Position numbers and translations under genes: made by a program
Assembly: GCA_002344075.1 (NCBI GenBank)
Contig: DDTM01000090.1
Location: forward strand, 1 to 15,291
DNA length: 15,291 bases
Source: Bacteroidetes bacterium UBA2364
GTDB taxonomy: Bacteria > Bacteroidota > Rhodothermia > Rhodothermales > UBA2364
Reading direction: 5' to 3'
Part shown: piece after piece, positions 1 to 8,784 of the stretch
How the letters are laid out: every line of letters begins with the position of its first letter
How positions within the stretch are numbered: the first letter of the stretch is position 1
The notes under the pieces: generated by a model
Database searches by the model: none
What the model was told of the DNA's origin: nothing
What the model saw: the letters and a program-made list of their open reading frames with translations, nothing else

Positions 1-118
1 TTTTGGGGCAAAGATACAATTCACCCATCGATTGACACTACCCACAATTTAACTTCAGTAGCAATATAGAAGTCGTAACGTAAAACTTATCACTACGCGA
101 TGCTGCGGTGTATAGAAC
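1..118. other. Left-edge intergenic segment
   Basis: There is no coding region here. The amylase stop codon lies just inside the next segment. On the minus strand the first 16 bases contain a Bacteroidota-type -7 element, annotated separately, so a gene transcribed leftwards probably begins just outside the window. I see no convincing hairpin plus T-run to terminate the amylase gene. Confidence 0.5.
9..16 (-). promoter_or_regulatory. Probable Bacteroidota -7 element (TATCTTTG) for a gene left of the window
   Basis: Read on the minus strand, the sequence is TATCTTTG followed by CCCC, a perfect match to the Bacteroidota -7 consensus TAnnTTTG. The same octamer drives the cassette at 13396. No well-spaced TTG -33 element is evident, so the call rests on the -7 box alone. 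Confidence 0.4.
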
Positions 119-2500
119 CTATTCCAATACAAAGAATGCCGCACTATATGCTTGTAAAGTGGTGAGCAACTCTTGGTTATGTAGATTGATTACCGTACCG
201 GTTAACAATTCTTGGGCACGTGTCGAACGATGAACTTCGGGCAAAGAGAGCCGAATTTCTTGGGCTTGATCCTTCTTGTTCAGTACAACCAAAATCCGCT
301 GGTTATAATCTGAACGGAGAAATGCAAAAAGATCCTGTTCCGCCTTTAAGGGAAGGAAGTCGCCATAACGTAGGGCTGGCAATTGGCGACGGAGGTTGTA
401 AATTTGCTGGGTTTCTTTAAGTAGTTGTGCTTCAGAGGCGTTTAGATGGGGGGCAAAGCGCATCATCCGCCGATTATCGGGATCGCTGGAGCCGCTCAAT
501 CCAATTTCATCCCCATAATATAGCGTGGGAAGCCCGGGAATTGCCGTCATGTAGGCCAGATAGAGCGCGACCTTGCGAAAACTTTCTGCATGATCAGCAT
601 TGGGTTGATCAAACCAGGCACGCCGTCCGGCATCATCCGTATCTAACTTTAGGTCTCCATCCGCATAAGCCATAAATCGTACTTGGTCATGGCTATCCAT
701 TAGGTTACCCATAAGGTGATTTGGGCCATACATGGCTTGGGTCGTCTCCAATTCTGCCGATAGTAGGCCGAAATCTGCATCTGGGGTCAAGAAAATAGAA
801 CGTGCCCGATAAAAAAGGTTAAAGTTGAACTGCGCATCCAATTGACCACGATTAATATAGGACTTGATGAGGTCGTAACTCCCAAATGTTTCGCCGATCT
901 GAAACAGCCGTTTTCCTGAAACAATTTCATAAGCCCTGATTTTGCGGGTAAGTGCTCGCCAAAATTCATTAGGAACGTGTTTCACTGCGTCTTGCCGGAA
1001 CCCATCTACGCCGGATTCGCGAATCCAGTACATGGCATTTTCTGCAACGGCTTCGATGGCGTCCGGATTGTTAAGGAAGTTGAACGTTGGTAAAAAAGTG
1101 TCGAACCACGTCGTGAGCCGTTGTTCGTCCCAAAGCTCAATGTTTTTACGTCCATCAGGAAGATATAAGTTGCCAAACCATGTCGGATTTTGTTTTACCC
1201 ACGGATGGTTTTGGTGGACGTGGTGTGCCACAAAGTCCAAAATAACTTTCATTCCTTTTGCATGTGCTTTTTGCACAACTGTCCGGAGGAGAGATAACGT
1301 GCCAAACCGATCTTCTACTTTTTCCAAGTTGGTGGGCCAATATCCATGATAGGCTGTGAACTTAGAGCCGCTAATCGCCGATTTACCCCAAGTACCCTCT
1401 GCATTGTCCACAACGGGTGAAAGCCACAATACATTGATGCCAAGTTGATCAAAATAGCCCAATTCTAATTTTTGGAGAACACCTTTCAAATCTCCTCCCA
1501 TATAATTGACTTCAGGACGCAACGAGTCACTAATGACAGGACGGTTATTTCCGGGGTCTCCGTCCTTAAAACGGTCTATCATTAAAGAATAGAGGGTCGC
1601 ATCCTGCCAAATGAATGGCGTTTCGTTGTTTCGGGGCTTTCCAAAATGTAGGAATACTTCTTTAATTGGCGTACTTAAGCCGTCTTGTGTTATGGCGATT
1701 CGCAATAATTGATTGGTTTCTATGGCATCGTTGGGAATCTGAAGTGTAATGGTACGGTCGTTGATGCTGATTTGTGCGGCAGTCAATAGACGATTATCTA
1801 AAAGGGCTATAACATGTTGTTTTTGAAGGGGGATGGGATTGCCCGGACGCTCATAGAGGAAGCTAAATTTTGAACCAGTGGCGCTCTTTTGCCAAGTACC
1901 GAAATGCAGAAACGTTTTTGTGTCGTGACGTGGTTGTACACGAAGAATAGAGTTGAATCCTCCAAATCCATTGGGAGCCTTTTCCGGATTTTCCGGATCC
2001 AGCACCTCTTCTCCGTCCACAAAAAATTTATATTCGTAGCTGCCGGGGTCTAAGGAGACGGTGCAGGAAAACGTGCCATCCCCTTCGGGATCCGTAAGAG
2101 GGAGATTGTCTCGATTCCAACCATTAAACGAGCCGAATAAAGTGATTTTCTGGGGCTTATTCGATGGTTTAAAATAGAATGTTCGCCGAGGCTTTATCGT
2201 TACCTGCACCGGTAAATCATAGCGATAACTACCTTCGCGAAAAGAAATTGTTCGGAAACCTTCTGCTTCTTCGCTTGCAGAAAAGGTTACATTCTGGCGG
2301 TTGTCCACCATTATTCGGATCCCCTTGGGGGGTGAGAATGTAGGTTTATAACGGGGTAGATAGTATAAATCTGAAATCGGAAGGGTAACGGGTTCACCTA
2401 CCGTAAGGTTTAGTACATCAAAAGGATCACGGATTTGGGCAAATACGGACGTGGTGCAGGCGAAGAAGACCAACACAGCACAGATGGATTTCAGTCGCAT
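119..2500 (-). CDS. Secreted alpha-amylase family glycoside hydrolase (GH13) with N-terminal starch-binding-type domain
   Basis: This is a 793-residue exported enzyme predicted to cleave alpha-glucans (starch, maltodextrin or cyclodextrin). A signal peptide covers residues 1-22 and ends VFAQ. A beta-sandwich follows at about 105-190, resembling a CBM48/AMPK glycogen-binding fold (LFGSFNGWNR, YEYKFFVDGEE). A second sandwich at about 195-290 resembles a cyclomaltodextrinase N-terminal domain. The GH13 barrel starts near 300 (YSLMIDRFKDGD). Its conserved regions are complete: region I DFVAHH (422-427), region II GFRQDAVKH with nucleophile D504, region III IGETF with acid/base E537, and region IV SHD with D605. 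PTLYYGDEIGL (658-668) is also typical, and a C-terminal beta domain closes the protein. The start ATG lies 33 bp after the upstream DUF4835 gene, so the two are probably co-transcribed. There is no T9SS-type C-terminal domain. Exact substrate (neopullulanase, cyclomaltodextrinase or alpha-amylase) cannot be set from sequence alone. Confidence 0.93.
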   Translation of the reverse strand: MRLKSICAVLVFFACTTSVFAQIRDPFDVLNLTVGEPVTLPISDLYYLPRYKPTFSPPKGIRIMVDNRQNVTFSASEEAEGFRTISFREGSYRYDLPVQVTIKPRRTFYFKPSNKPQKITLFGSFNGWNRDNLPLTDPEGDGTFSCTVSLDPGSYEYKFFVDGEEVLDPENPEKAPNGFGGFNSILRVQPRHDTKTFLHFGTWQKSATGSKFSFLYERPGNPIPLQKQHVIALLDNRLLTAAQISINDRTITLQIPNDAIETNQLLRIAITQDGLSTPIKEVFLHFGKPRNNETPFIWQDATLYSLMIDRFKDGDPGNNRPVISDSLRPEVNYMGGDLKGVLQKLELGYFDQLGINVLWLSPVVDNAEGTWGKSAISGSKFTAYHGYWPTNLEKVEDRFGTLSLLRTVVQKAHAKGMKVILDFVAHHVHQNHPWVKQNPTWFGNLYLPDGRKNIELWDEQRLTTWFDTFLPTFNFLNNPDAIEAVAENAMYWIRESGVDGFRQDAVKHVPNEFWRALTRKIRAYEIVSGKRLFQIGETFGSYDLIKSYINRGQLDAQFNFNLFYRARSIFLTPDADFGLLSAELETTQAMYGPNHLMGNLMDSHDQVRFMAYADGDLKLDTDDAGRRAWFDQPNADHAESFRKVALYLAYMTAIPGLPTLYYGDEIGLSGSSDPDNRRMMRFAPHLNASEAQLLKETQQIYNLRRQLPALRYGDFLPLKAEQDLFAFLRSDYNQRILVVLNKKDQAQEIRLSLPEVHRSTRAQELLTGTVINLHNQELLTTLQAYSAAFFVLE

Positions 2501-2533
2501 GGGAATGTGAAAAAAGGTGGTTAACGGGTTAGC

Positions 2534-3451
2534 TTAGTTGGCCGTTAATCGGTCATATGTATTCGATCGTCCGGAATCAACCTTGAGCAAGATACTGTAT
2601 GCTCGGTTTGAAAAAGGGGAATTTTCAAAGATTGAAACCAATTCTTGCGACTTCATCGCAAAGAAAAGTTCGAAAGTATGCTTTCGGGCACTCTCTTGGC
2701 TGAGTTGCTCCAATTGGGTAAGGGTTTCCAAAACCCGTTGGCGAGACGAGTTGGGGTTTTGAAGGAAATGATCTAAGCCATGATGGTGATAATCAAACGA
2801 AGCCTGCCGTAGCGGCTTCATCCGAGGGTCCAACAATTCCTGAATCAGTACCCCCCGTGAACGTTCAGTGCCTCCGTATTGCCATCCGGATCCCCCCTGC
2901 GTTTGGGCGAGTTCAACGATTCGTCGGGCTTTTTCAAAATAAGGCGTACCTCCTTGTTCCGAAAACGAGTCGTAATCAAAACCGAGAATCAAAAAGGCAT
3001 AATAGTCTAAGACCGAGGCCAAAGGGTCAAAACGGTTTGGGTCGAAAACAATTGCTTGATTAGGAACATACGAAAAAGCCCAAGAGTTGTCCACTAATTT
3101 AAGTGAAGTGGTTTCTGTAGCGGATTGATAAACGGGTCTGCTTGCCGTTATGTCTAAGGTAACTTCAAATTTATCAATACCTTGTGCTTTAGTGAAAGTA
3201 AGTCCGAAAGAACAAGAGATGCGTTCATCTTTCTCGAAGCGGTCCTCGGTCCATACCCGATCATTGATATATTGTTCTAACGTGGACTGCATGTCGCGTA
3301 GAAAGGTGAAATCGTTTCCCTGAAGCAGGTTATAATTAACCGAGACGCTACAACGAAGTTCTTGCGCGTGTATTGCGGTTATGGGCAACAGTAAAGTGGT
3401 TGCCATAAAAAAAAGGATGGAATTTTTTAGCGGACGGATTTTTTGGTACAT
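2534..3451 (-). CDS. DUF4835 family protein, PorD-like (type IX secretion associated)
   Basis: This 305-residue exported protein has a signal peptide (residues 1-30, ending AIHAQ). The mature start ELRCSVSVNY and the central FDPNRFDPLASVLDYYAFLILGFDYDSF pattern (broken here only for description) match the DUF4835 family. That family is near-universal in Bacteroidota, and members have been named PorD as accessory proteins of type IX secretion. The PYFEKARRIVELAQ and GW segments also fit. Family length is about 300 residues, so it looks complete. It is the first gene of a probable two-gene unit with the amylase and is divergent from the PorV-like gene across a 103-bp gap. Its molecular role is unclear; the T9SS link is family knowledge, not something the sequence shows. 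Confidence 0.75.
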   Translation of the reverse strand: MYQKIRPLKNSILFFMATTLLLPITAIHAQELRCSVSVNYNLLQGNDFTFLRDMQSTLEQYINDRVWTEDRFEKDERISCSFGLTFTKAQGIDKFEVTLDITASRPVYQSATETTSLKLVDNSWAFSYVPNQAIVFDPNRFDPLASVLDYYAFLILGFDYDSFSEQGGTPYFEKARRIVELAQTQGGSGWQYGGTERSRGVLIQELLDPRMKPLRQASFDYHHHGLDHFLQNPNSSRQRVLETLTQLEQLSQESARKHTFELFFAMKSQELVSIFENSPFSNRAYSILLKVDSGRSNTYDRLTAN

Positions 3452-3554
3452 TGTGTCGGGCTGTTAATGGTCGTCGAGATCATGAATTTGTGTGAATGGT
3501 AGCCCAAACTTCATAAATTAGGGAAGTAACTTTAAGGTATAGAAGGAAGCCGAT

Positions 3555-4391
3555 ATGAAATCCAAAACTTTGTGTGAAACCTTTTTTCAAACGCCCGTGT
3601 TGTGGCTGTTGTTCCTGTTACCCGCAGTTTTACCTGCACAGCCCCTAACCGCTCCAGTTCGTAGTCTCGGTATAGGAGGGGCAGGGGTTGCATTGGTAGG
3701 CGAAGCTTCCGGCTTATTGAATCCTGCCGCTTTGGGTGAGTCCACGATCAGGCAGATATCCTTTTCTGCGGCGCAAGGCTTTGGTATGGCGGAGCTTCGT
3801 CATGGGCTTTTAACTGCCAGCCTCCCAATGAAAGCCATGTCTTTGGGGCTAAATGTCGGTTCATTTGGGTTCGAGGCGTTTCGGGAAACCCAATTTCGGC
3901 TACATGCTGCACGTGGCTTTGGATTTGGCTCCAAAAGAAAATTCTACCTTGGCGCAACCGTTCAGTACCAAATGCTTAATATCCCAAATTATGGCAATGG
4001 TGGCGCAGCCTCCGTCGGAATTGGTGGCTTGACGTCCCTAACAGACCGGACGATGCTTGGTTTCAGAATGTCTAACCTAAACAAAGCGGCATATGCCAAT
4101 GGGGAAGAACTACCCCGTAATCTGTCGGTAGGGCTGGCATATAAACCCCTGCCTGATGTTCGGTTTCTATTAGATGCTGAGAAAGACGTACGCTTTCCGG
4201 TTTCGGTGCGTGGTGGGTTTGAATATAGCCCAGTTAAATCACTCACATTGCGTTCCGGATTTTCTACGGCTCCGGTGCGATATGCGGCAGGTGTTGGATT
4301 CAAAGCCGGGCGTTTAGGAGCGGATGCGGCTTTTGAACGCCATGAAACATTAGGCTGGACGCCTTCCGTTGCTTTTTCTGTGGGGTTCTGA
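3555..4391 (+). CDS. PorV/PorQ-like outer-membrane beta-barrel protein
   Basis: This 278-residue protein has a signal peptide (residues 1-29, with a hydrophobic core and ending LPAQ). The mature N-terminus carries RSLGIGGAGVALVGEASGLL followed by NPAAL. This 'G-G-A-x-V-A-L ... NPA-L' signature is typical of PorV/PorQ and related FadL-like barrels. The rest is alternating hydrophobic/aromatic beta-strands, and it ends in AFSVGF with a terminal phenylalanine, as outer-membrane barrels do. It is shorter than classical PorV (about 390 residues), so it may be a smaller relative. The ATG is preceded by GAAGGAAG five bases upstream, one of the better ribosome sites in the window. It sits 28 bp before the helix-hairpin-helix gene, likely in one operon. 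A role in shuttling T9SS cargo is possible but unproven. Confidence 0.6.
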   Translation: MKSKTLCETFFQTPVLWLLFLLPAVLPAQPLTAPVRSLGIGGAGVALVGEASGLLNPAALGESTIRQISFSAAQGFGMAELRHGLLTASLPMKAMSLGLNVGSFGFEAFRETQFRLHAARGFGFGSKRKFYLGATVQYQMLNIPNYGNGGAASVGIGGLTSLTDRTMLGFRMSNLNKAAYANGEELPRNLSVGLAYKPLPDVRFLLDAEKDVRFPVSVRGGFEYSPVKSLTLRSGFSTAPVRYAAGVGFKAGRLGADAAFERHETLGWTPSVAFSVGF

Positions 4392-4419
4392 TTTGTCTCG
4401 ACGCTTAACCTTCGTGAAT

Positions 4420-6555
4420 ATGTGGATCATAAATGCCATACTTTCGTCCCCATTTAGGAAAATGACCTTATTAGGGATGGTTTACTTTATGTTTACAGCA
4501 CAAATCTTGGCCCAAGACCGAGATACCACCCAAGTGGACCCCGACGTGGAATCCGTGCTGGAGGATGCAAATGATGCAGAAGGCATTCAGGAAGGTTTGT
4601 TGGAAACCCTGACGGAATTACAGGAAAACCCGTTGGAAATCAATTCCGCGTCTGCCGCAGAGCTTGCCCAAATTCCTTATTTGGGTGCAGTGCTTGCACA
4701 AGCGATCGTCTCGTATCGAGATATTAACGGTCCATTTAATTCTATTCCTGAATTACGCAATGTCCCTGGAGTTAGTGCGGAGATTTTATTAAACATCAGA
4801 CCCTACATCACCATTGGTGAAGTATTGGAAACCCGACGAAAAACCCCGCCTAAATACCCATTGGTCCCTTCTTTTCAAACGATCACACAAGGGATGCGGT
4901 ACGATGTCATTCAACGCGCCAGCCGCCGTTTAGACGTTGGGCCGGGTTATGATCCCGAAAAAACCGGAACCCGCTATCTGGGAAGCCCTTATCGTATGGT
5001 AACCCGACTTAAAGCCACGTATCGGCGGAATGTGAGTATTGCCCTTACAGCCGACAAAGATCCTGGAGAAGCGTTTCAGTGGAACCCGAATCAGAAAACG
5101 TTTGGGTATGATTATTTGGCCGGACATCTGGCTATTCGCAATATGGGCCGTATCCGTTCATTGGTGATTGGAGATTTTGTGACCGCCTTTGGACAAGGAG
5201 TGGCACAATGGCGGGGTTCCGGTTTTGGGAAAGGGACGGAGACCACACGTTCGATTATCCGGCGTGGGGGTGGGATTTTGCCCTATAGCTCCACGGATGA
5301 AAACCGGTTCTTTAGAGGCATTGGCGCTACCATTGCGCTTTCGCCAGCATTTAATTTGTCTGCTTTTGGCTCTATTCGAAACCGTGATGCCTCCGTGTCG
5401 CCGGATTCTCTCTCGGACGAGGAACGCGAGGTTTTTTCGATTTATGACACTGGTTACCATCGGACTGAATCGGAACTGGAGAAAAAAGGAACACTGAATG
5501 AAAAAACATTGGGCGGTGCGTTGGAATGGAAATACAAAAAAGGGATGGTTGGGGCGACTGGTTATTATGTCCTATTTGATCAGCCCTTTGCTGCGAAAGA
5601 CAATGCATACCAATATTTTGCATTCACCGGAAAAGAAACTACACAATTTAGCCTTTACTTCAATCAAACGATTGGAAAAATCTATGGCTTTGGTGAATTA
5701 AGCAGGGATGGAGACGGAACCCTCGGTGGGCTGGGAGGGGTGTTCTTTAGGATGAGTCCCGGTGTGGAAACTTTGGTCTTGGTGCGAAATTTCGCCCCTG
5801 AATTTAATAGTTTATATGGCTATGCTTTTGGTGAAAGAGCGGGCGAAACCAATAATGAAAAAGGAATTTATACCGGTCTGAAAATTCGATTAAACCGAAA
5901 TTGGATAGCTTCTGCCTATTTTGACCAATTTGAGTTTCCGTGGTTGCGATATAATATTTATCGCCCCACAAAAGGGTATGAAGCCTTGGTTAAAGTGGAT
6001 TATCAACCCAGGCGATGGCTTCGTTCTTATGTGCAATTCAAGACCGAAACCAAGGAAGAAGCCACGAAAATTGCAATAGGTAGGAACCAACTTTTGCCGG
6101 GTGTTGCACCCCAAAACCGTCAGACCGCCCGTTTGCATCTGGAATATGATTTTAGTAAAACCTTACGTACCCGAACACGTTTGGATGTGAGTCATTATCA
6201 GTTTGAAAACGAACCTTCGGCATTTGGGTTTTTAATGTACCAAGATGCCCGTTGGATAGCGACACCAAAGGTACAAATGGATGTCCGGTTTGCGGTATTT
6301 CAGACCGATAACTATGACGCCCGTGTCTATTCCTTTGAAAATGACGCCTTGTATGTCCTCTCTAACCCATCTTTTTCTGGCATGGGGCAAAGGGCATATG
6401 TATTGCTGAAGTGCTCGCCTCTTTCTGGTATTGACCTCTGGCTTAAATATGGTGCTACACGGTACGAACATCGTAAAACGGTGAGCTCTGGCCTCGATGA
6501 GGTGGCCGGAAACCGATTAAGGGATGTAAACGTTCAGATTCGGTGGCGTTTTTAA
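4420..6555 (+). CDS. ComEA-type helix-hairpin-helix protein with predicted outer-membrane beta-barrel
   Basis: With the ATG at 4420 the product is 711 residues. A TTG at 4369 would extend it into the upstream gene, and an ATG at 4462, preceded by AGGA, is a shorter alternative. The N-terminus is a signal peptide (about 1-32, ending ILAQ). After an acidic linker, residues 74-132 form a double helix-hairpin-helix: EINSASAAELAQIPYLGAVL, then GPFNSIPELRNVPGV, ending RPYITI. This is the pattern of ComEA-family DNA-binding domains. The remaining roughly 550 residues are rich in alternating Tyr/Phe/Arg strands with glycine turns, and the chain ends VQIRWRF with a terminal Phe, as expected for an outer-membrane barrel. 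Similar uncharacterised proteins are known to me from Rhodothermota, Chlorobi and Ignavibacteria. A periplasmic DNA-binding plug on a pore would suit DNA uptake, but that is inference. Confidence 0.7.
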   Translation: MWIINAILSSPFRKMTLLGMVYFMFTAQILAQDRDTTQVDPDVESVLEDANDAEGIQEGLLETLTELQENPLEINSASAAELAQIPYLGAVLAQAIVSYRDINGPFNSIPELRNVPGVSAEILLNIRPYITIGEVLETRRKTPPKYPLVPSFQTITQGMRYDVIQRASRRLDVGPGYDPEKTGTRYLGSPYRMVTRLKATYRRNVSIALTADKDPGEAFQWNPNQKTFGYDYLAGHLAIRNMGRIRSLVIGDFVTAFGQGVAQWRGSGFGKGTETTRSIIRRGGGILPYSSTDENRFFRGIGATIALSPAFNLSAFGSIRNRDASVSPDSLSDEEREVFSIYDTGYHRTESELEKKGTLNEKTLGGALEWKYKKGMVGATGYYVLFDQPFAAKDNAYQYFAFTGKETTQFSLYFNQTIGKIYGFGELSRDGDGTLGGLGGVFFRMSPGVETLVLVRNFAPEFNSLYGYAFGERAGETNNEKGIYTGLKIRLNRNWIASAYFDQFEFPWLRYNIYRPTKGYEALVKVDYQPRRWLRSYVQFKTETKEEATKIAIGRNQLLPGVAPQNRQTARLHLEYDFSKTLRTRTRLDVSHYQFENEPSAFGFLMYQDARWIATPKVQMDVRFAVFQTDNYDARVYSFENDALYVLSNPSFSGMGQRAYVLLKCSPLSGIDLWLKYGATRYEHRKTVSSGLDEVAGNRLRDVNVQIRWRF

Positions 6556-6645
6556 GGTAAATGAACAACTTGCCCCTCGATGATGGAATAGAGAGGGCCT
6601 AAACCTTGTTTCGTTGCCTGCTGTTTGGTTACAATTTTACCTCCT

Positions 6646-8535
6646 ATGTCCCATATTTGGCCCGTTCTTATACTGCTCGCCACCAGTGCAATGGCGTGGT
6701 TTGTGGGTTCAGAGGCTACACTTCCTTTTTTTATCTATGCATCATGGGCCGGAACACTTCTTATGGCCTTGGCGTGGTGGCATGGAGAAACTTGGACAAT
6801 GCGAACGGTGCTCGTCTATGCCATTTTGTATCGCCTGGTGTTGTTACCCGTGTTGCCTTCGCTGTCTGACGATGGATTTCGTTATATATGGGACGGTTTA
6901 TTGCAATGGAAAGGCATAAATCCATTTGTATTCCGACCCAGTGATCCGGCATTAGGGGCACTACACAATTCTGATTTGTACATCAGCCTAAACTCAACAG
7001 ATTACTTCACGGTCTATCCTCCAGTTTCGCAGATAGTATTTGGTATTGGTGCCATTTTTTATCCTTTTGGCTGGGTGGTTTCTTATTTGGTTATCAAAGC
7101 AGTTTTCATCAGTATAGAGATTTTTGGCGTGTTGTTGCTTTCGCGCATGGTACAAGCCCGGTCCTTGATCCTTTATGCATGGAATCCCTTGGTATTGATG
7201 GAAGTGGCCGGGCAGCCGCATAATGAGGCCATGTTGGTGACGTGGTTGCTCGGAACCATCTGGGCATTACAGACAAACCAACCCAAATGGGCACTTGTTT
7301 TTGCCACCATGGCGATGTGGACCAAGCTATATCCATTGTTGCTTATTCCTTTCGTTTTGAATCGGACAGGATGGCGGTATATTTGGGTCCCACTATTGAC
7401 AGGATTGGTTTGCTTTATCCCTTATTACCATTCTGATTTCTTTGTAAATATTCGCACTTCTTTAAATTTATATACGCAACAATTTGAGTTCGGGGCGGGA
7501 TTGTATTATTGGTTAAAAGAGTGGGGCCGCCAGATCATGGGACATGAAGAAAGCAAGGTCTTGGGGCCTTTTCTGCAATGGATATTTTTATTTACCATTG
7601 GGGCACTGTGGGTAGTGGATGCGATTAAACAGAAATCACTGCACAATATAATATATCTTTTTATTGGGATGTTTCTTCTTACAGCGACTACTGTGCATCC
7701 CTGGTATTTATTAGGACTTTTGGCGATGATACCGTTATTGGTTGATGTGGGTTTTCGTGATCCATACGCCCAAGTTTCGGTTAAACTGCAAGAAACACCT
7801 TTTCCTCCTTGGCACTGGATTTGGTTGGGTGGGATGATGACGGGCAATTACTTTTTCTATCTTACAGAAAATCAATGGCCTTGGGTGATTGCTGGCTGGG
7901 GAGGTTGGTTCGTATTGTTATTGTTCTTGCCGTTGAAAGGGCTTTTGCAGCGGGTTCAGTTTTCACGGGCAGGTCGGAAATATGCAAAAATTCGCAATGG
8001 TTTTCCTGTCTTAGAGCCGGATGAACCATTATATGTACTGGATTTGGGTTGTGGGGAAGGGTATCTGGGCGAATGGATCCGACAAGACTTACAGGCCAAT
8101 GTTTCTTTGGTGGATGTTGTAGATTTTAATCGTACCCAAATTCCATTTTTTCGATACGACGGGCAAAATTTGCCATTTCCAGATGATGCTTTTGATGTAA
8201 CCGTTATGTCTTTTGTGCTCCACCACTGCGAAAATCAGACACAGGTTTTTCAGGAAGCCGTCCGGGTGACCCGCAAGCGCATCTTGATCATAGAATCCGT
8301 ATATATAACCGAGTGGGATCTACGCCAACTCACTTTTCTGGACACCTTAGCCAATCGCTTACGGTCTGATGGCTTGATGAACCAACAAGAAGCGTTTTTA
8401 CATTTCCGCACTGTTCCGGAGTGGTACAAGTTTTTTAAGCAATTTCCGATCCACTTGGTGGATACAATGCAAAGTGGTCTTTTTTTGCACCAACAAGCCG
8501 TTTTTGCACTAGAAATAAAGCAGACTAAAGCCTAA
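6646..8535 (+). CDS. GT-C membrane glycosyltransferase (mannosyltransferase-like) fused to a C-terminal class I SAM methyltransferase
   Basis: This is a 629-residue protein using the ATG at 6646; a TTG at 6625 is in frame but less likely. The first 440 residues form a polytopic membrane domain with many hydrophobic helices. An early extracytoplasmic loop carries SDDGFRYIWDG (74-84, acidic pair D75/D76). It is followed by INPFVF and YPPVSQ (124-129), typical of polyprenol-phosphate-dependent GT-C mannosyltransferases. After the last helix (about 410-430) comes a soluble methyltransferase of the type-11 class. It has motif I VLDLGCGEGYLGEW (464-477) and LPFPDDAFDVTVMSFVLHH (509-527), which binds SAM and marks the end of strand 4. 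The reading frame is continuous with no stop or duplicated start, so the fusion appears real. Likely role: transfer of a sugar to a lipid-linked or surface glycan, with the methyltransferase modifying the same pathway. The methyl acceptor is unknown. Confidence 0.8.
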   Translation: MSHIWPVLILLATSAMAWFVGSEATLPFFIYASWAGTLLMALAWWHGETWTMRTVLVYAILYRLVLLPVLPSLSDDGFRYIWDGLLQWKGINPFVFRPSDPALGALHNSDLYISLNSTDYFTVYPPVSQIVFGIGAIFYPFGWVVSYLVIKAVFISIEIFGVLLLSRMVQARSLILYAWNPLVLMEVAGQPHNEAMLVTWLLGTIWALQTNQPKWALVFATMAMWTKLYPLLLIPFVLNRTGWRYIWVPLLTGLVCFIPYYHSDFFVNIRTSLNLYTQQFEFGAGLYYWLKEWGRQIMGHEESKVLGPFLQWIFLFTIGALWVVDAIKQKSLHNIIYLFIGMFLLTATTVHPWYLLGLLAMIPLLVDVGFRDPYAQVSVKLQETPFPPWHWIWLGGMMTGNYFFYLTENQWPWVIAGWGGWFVLLLFLPLKGLLQRVQFSRAGRKYAKIRNGFPVLEPDEPLYVLDLGCGEGYLGEWIRQDLQANVSLVDVVDFNRTQIPFFRYDGQNLPFPDDAFDVTVMSFVLHHCENQTQVFQEAVRVTRKRILIIESVYITEWDLRQLTFLDTLANRLRSDGLMNQQEAFLHFRTVPEWYKFFKQFPIHLVDTMQSGLFLHQQAVFALEIKQTKA

Positions 8536-8671
8536 AAGCAGCTGTAGTACGGGAGCGGATACGATCAATTTACCCTTTCTCGTAATGGAGGTCTTGGCCT
8601 TGAAAATGTCCACTTTTCCGGAGTTGTCGTCACACAACTGAAAACTTGCGTCCGTTGAACCCTGTCAAACG

Positions 8672-8700
8672 TAAAAAAAAAAGCGCCTTTGGGGCGCTTA
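8672..8700 (-). terminator. Rho-independent terminator of the tRNA unit
   Basis: On the minus strand the sequence AAGCGCC, a five-base loop, then GGCGCTT forms a perfect 7-bp GC-rich stem (8681-8687 paired with 8693-8699), followed by a run of T. It lies two bases beyond the end of tRNA-Glu and ends the tRNA-His/tRNA-Glu transcript. Transcription from the convergent glycosyltransferase gene would meet it from the other side. Confidence 0.88.
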
Positions 8701-8702
8701 GG

Positions 8703-8774
8703 TATCCAGTACGGGAATCGAACCCGTGTTGCCGCCGTGAAAGGGCGGAGTCCTGACCGCTAGACGAACTGGAC
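8703..8774 (-). tRNA. tRNA-Glu (anticodon UUC)
   Basis: A complete cloverleaf folds on the minus strand. The acceptor stem GTCCAGT pairs with ACTGGAT (first pair G-U), with discriminator A. The anticodon stem CCGCC/GGCGG encloses the loop CTTTCAC, giving anticodon UUC. The T arm is CGGG-TTCGATT-CCCG with flanking pair. The D arm contains GTCTAGCGGTCAGGAC, typical of tRNA-Glu. CCA is not encoded (the next bases are CCT). It is the second gene of a two-tRNA transcript, 10 bases after the encoded CCA of tRNA-His, and is followed almost at once by the terminator. Confidence 0.95.
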
Positions 8775-8784
8775 ATCTCTAAAA

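Noticed and set aside
942..1349. 135-residue plus-strand open frame inside the amylase gene
   Set aside because: It is antisense to conserved GH13 regions I and II, has no family features, and is best explained as a shadow of the real gene.
2458..2500. Lipoprotein signal on the amylase because of a cysteine in the signal region
   Set aside because: The residues before that cysteine (FFA) do not form a lipobox, and a good signal peptidase I site (VFAQ) follows.
4369..4419. Longer TTG start for the helix-hairpin-helix protein
   Set aside because: It would overlap the upstream barrel gene and place 17 charged residues before the signal peptide; the ATG at 4420 gives a normal export signal.
5158..5497. 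Overlapping roughly 100-residue frames on both strands in the helix-hairpin-helix barrel gene
   Set aside because: Low-complexity translations without motifs, inside a clear long coding frame; shadows.
6573..6602. CCCTC/GAGGG inverted repeat between the barrel and glycosyltransferase genes as terminator
   Set aside because: Imperfect short stem with a 14-base loop and no T-run; the genes are more likely read through.
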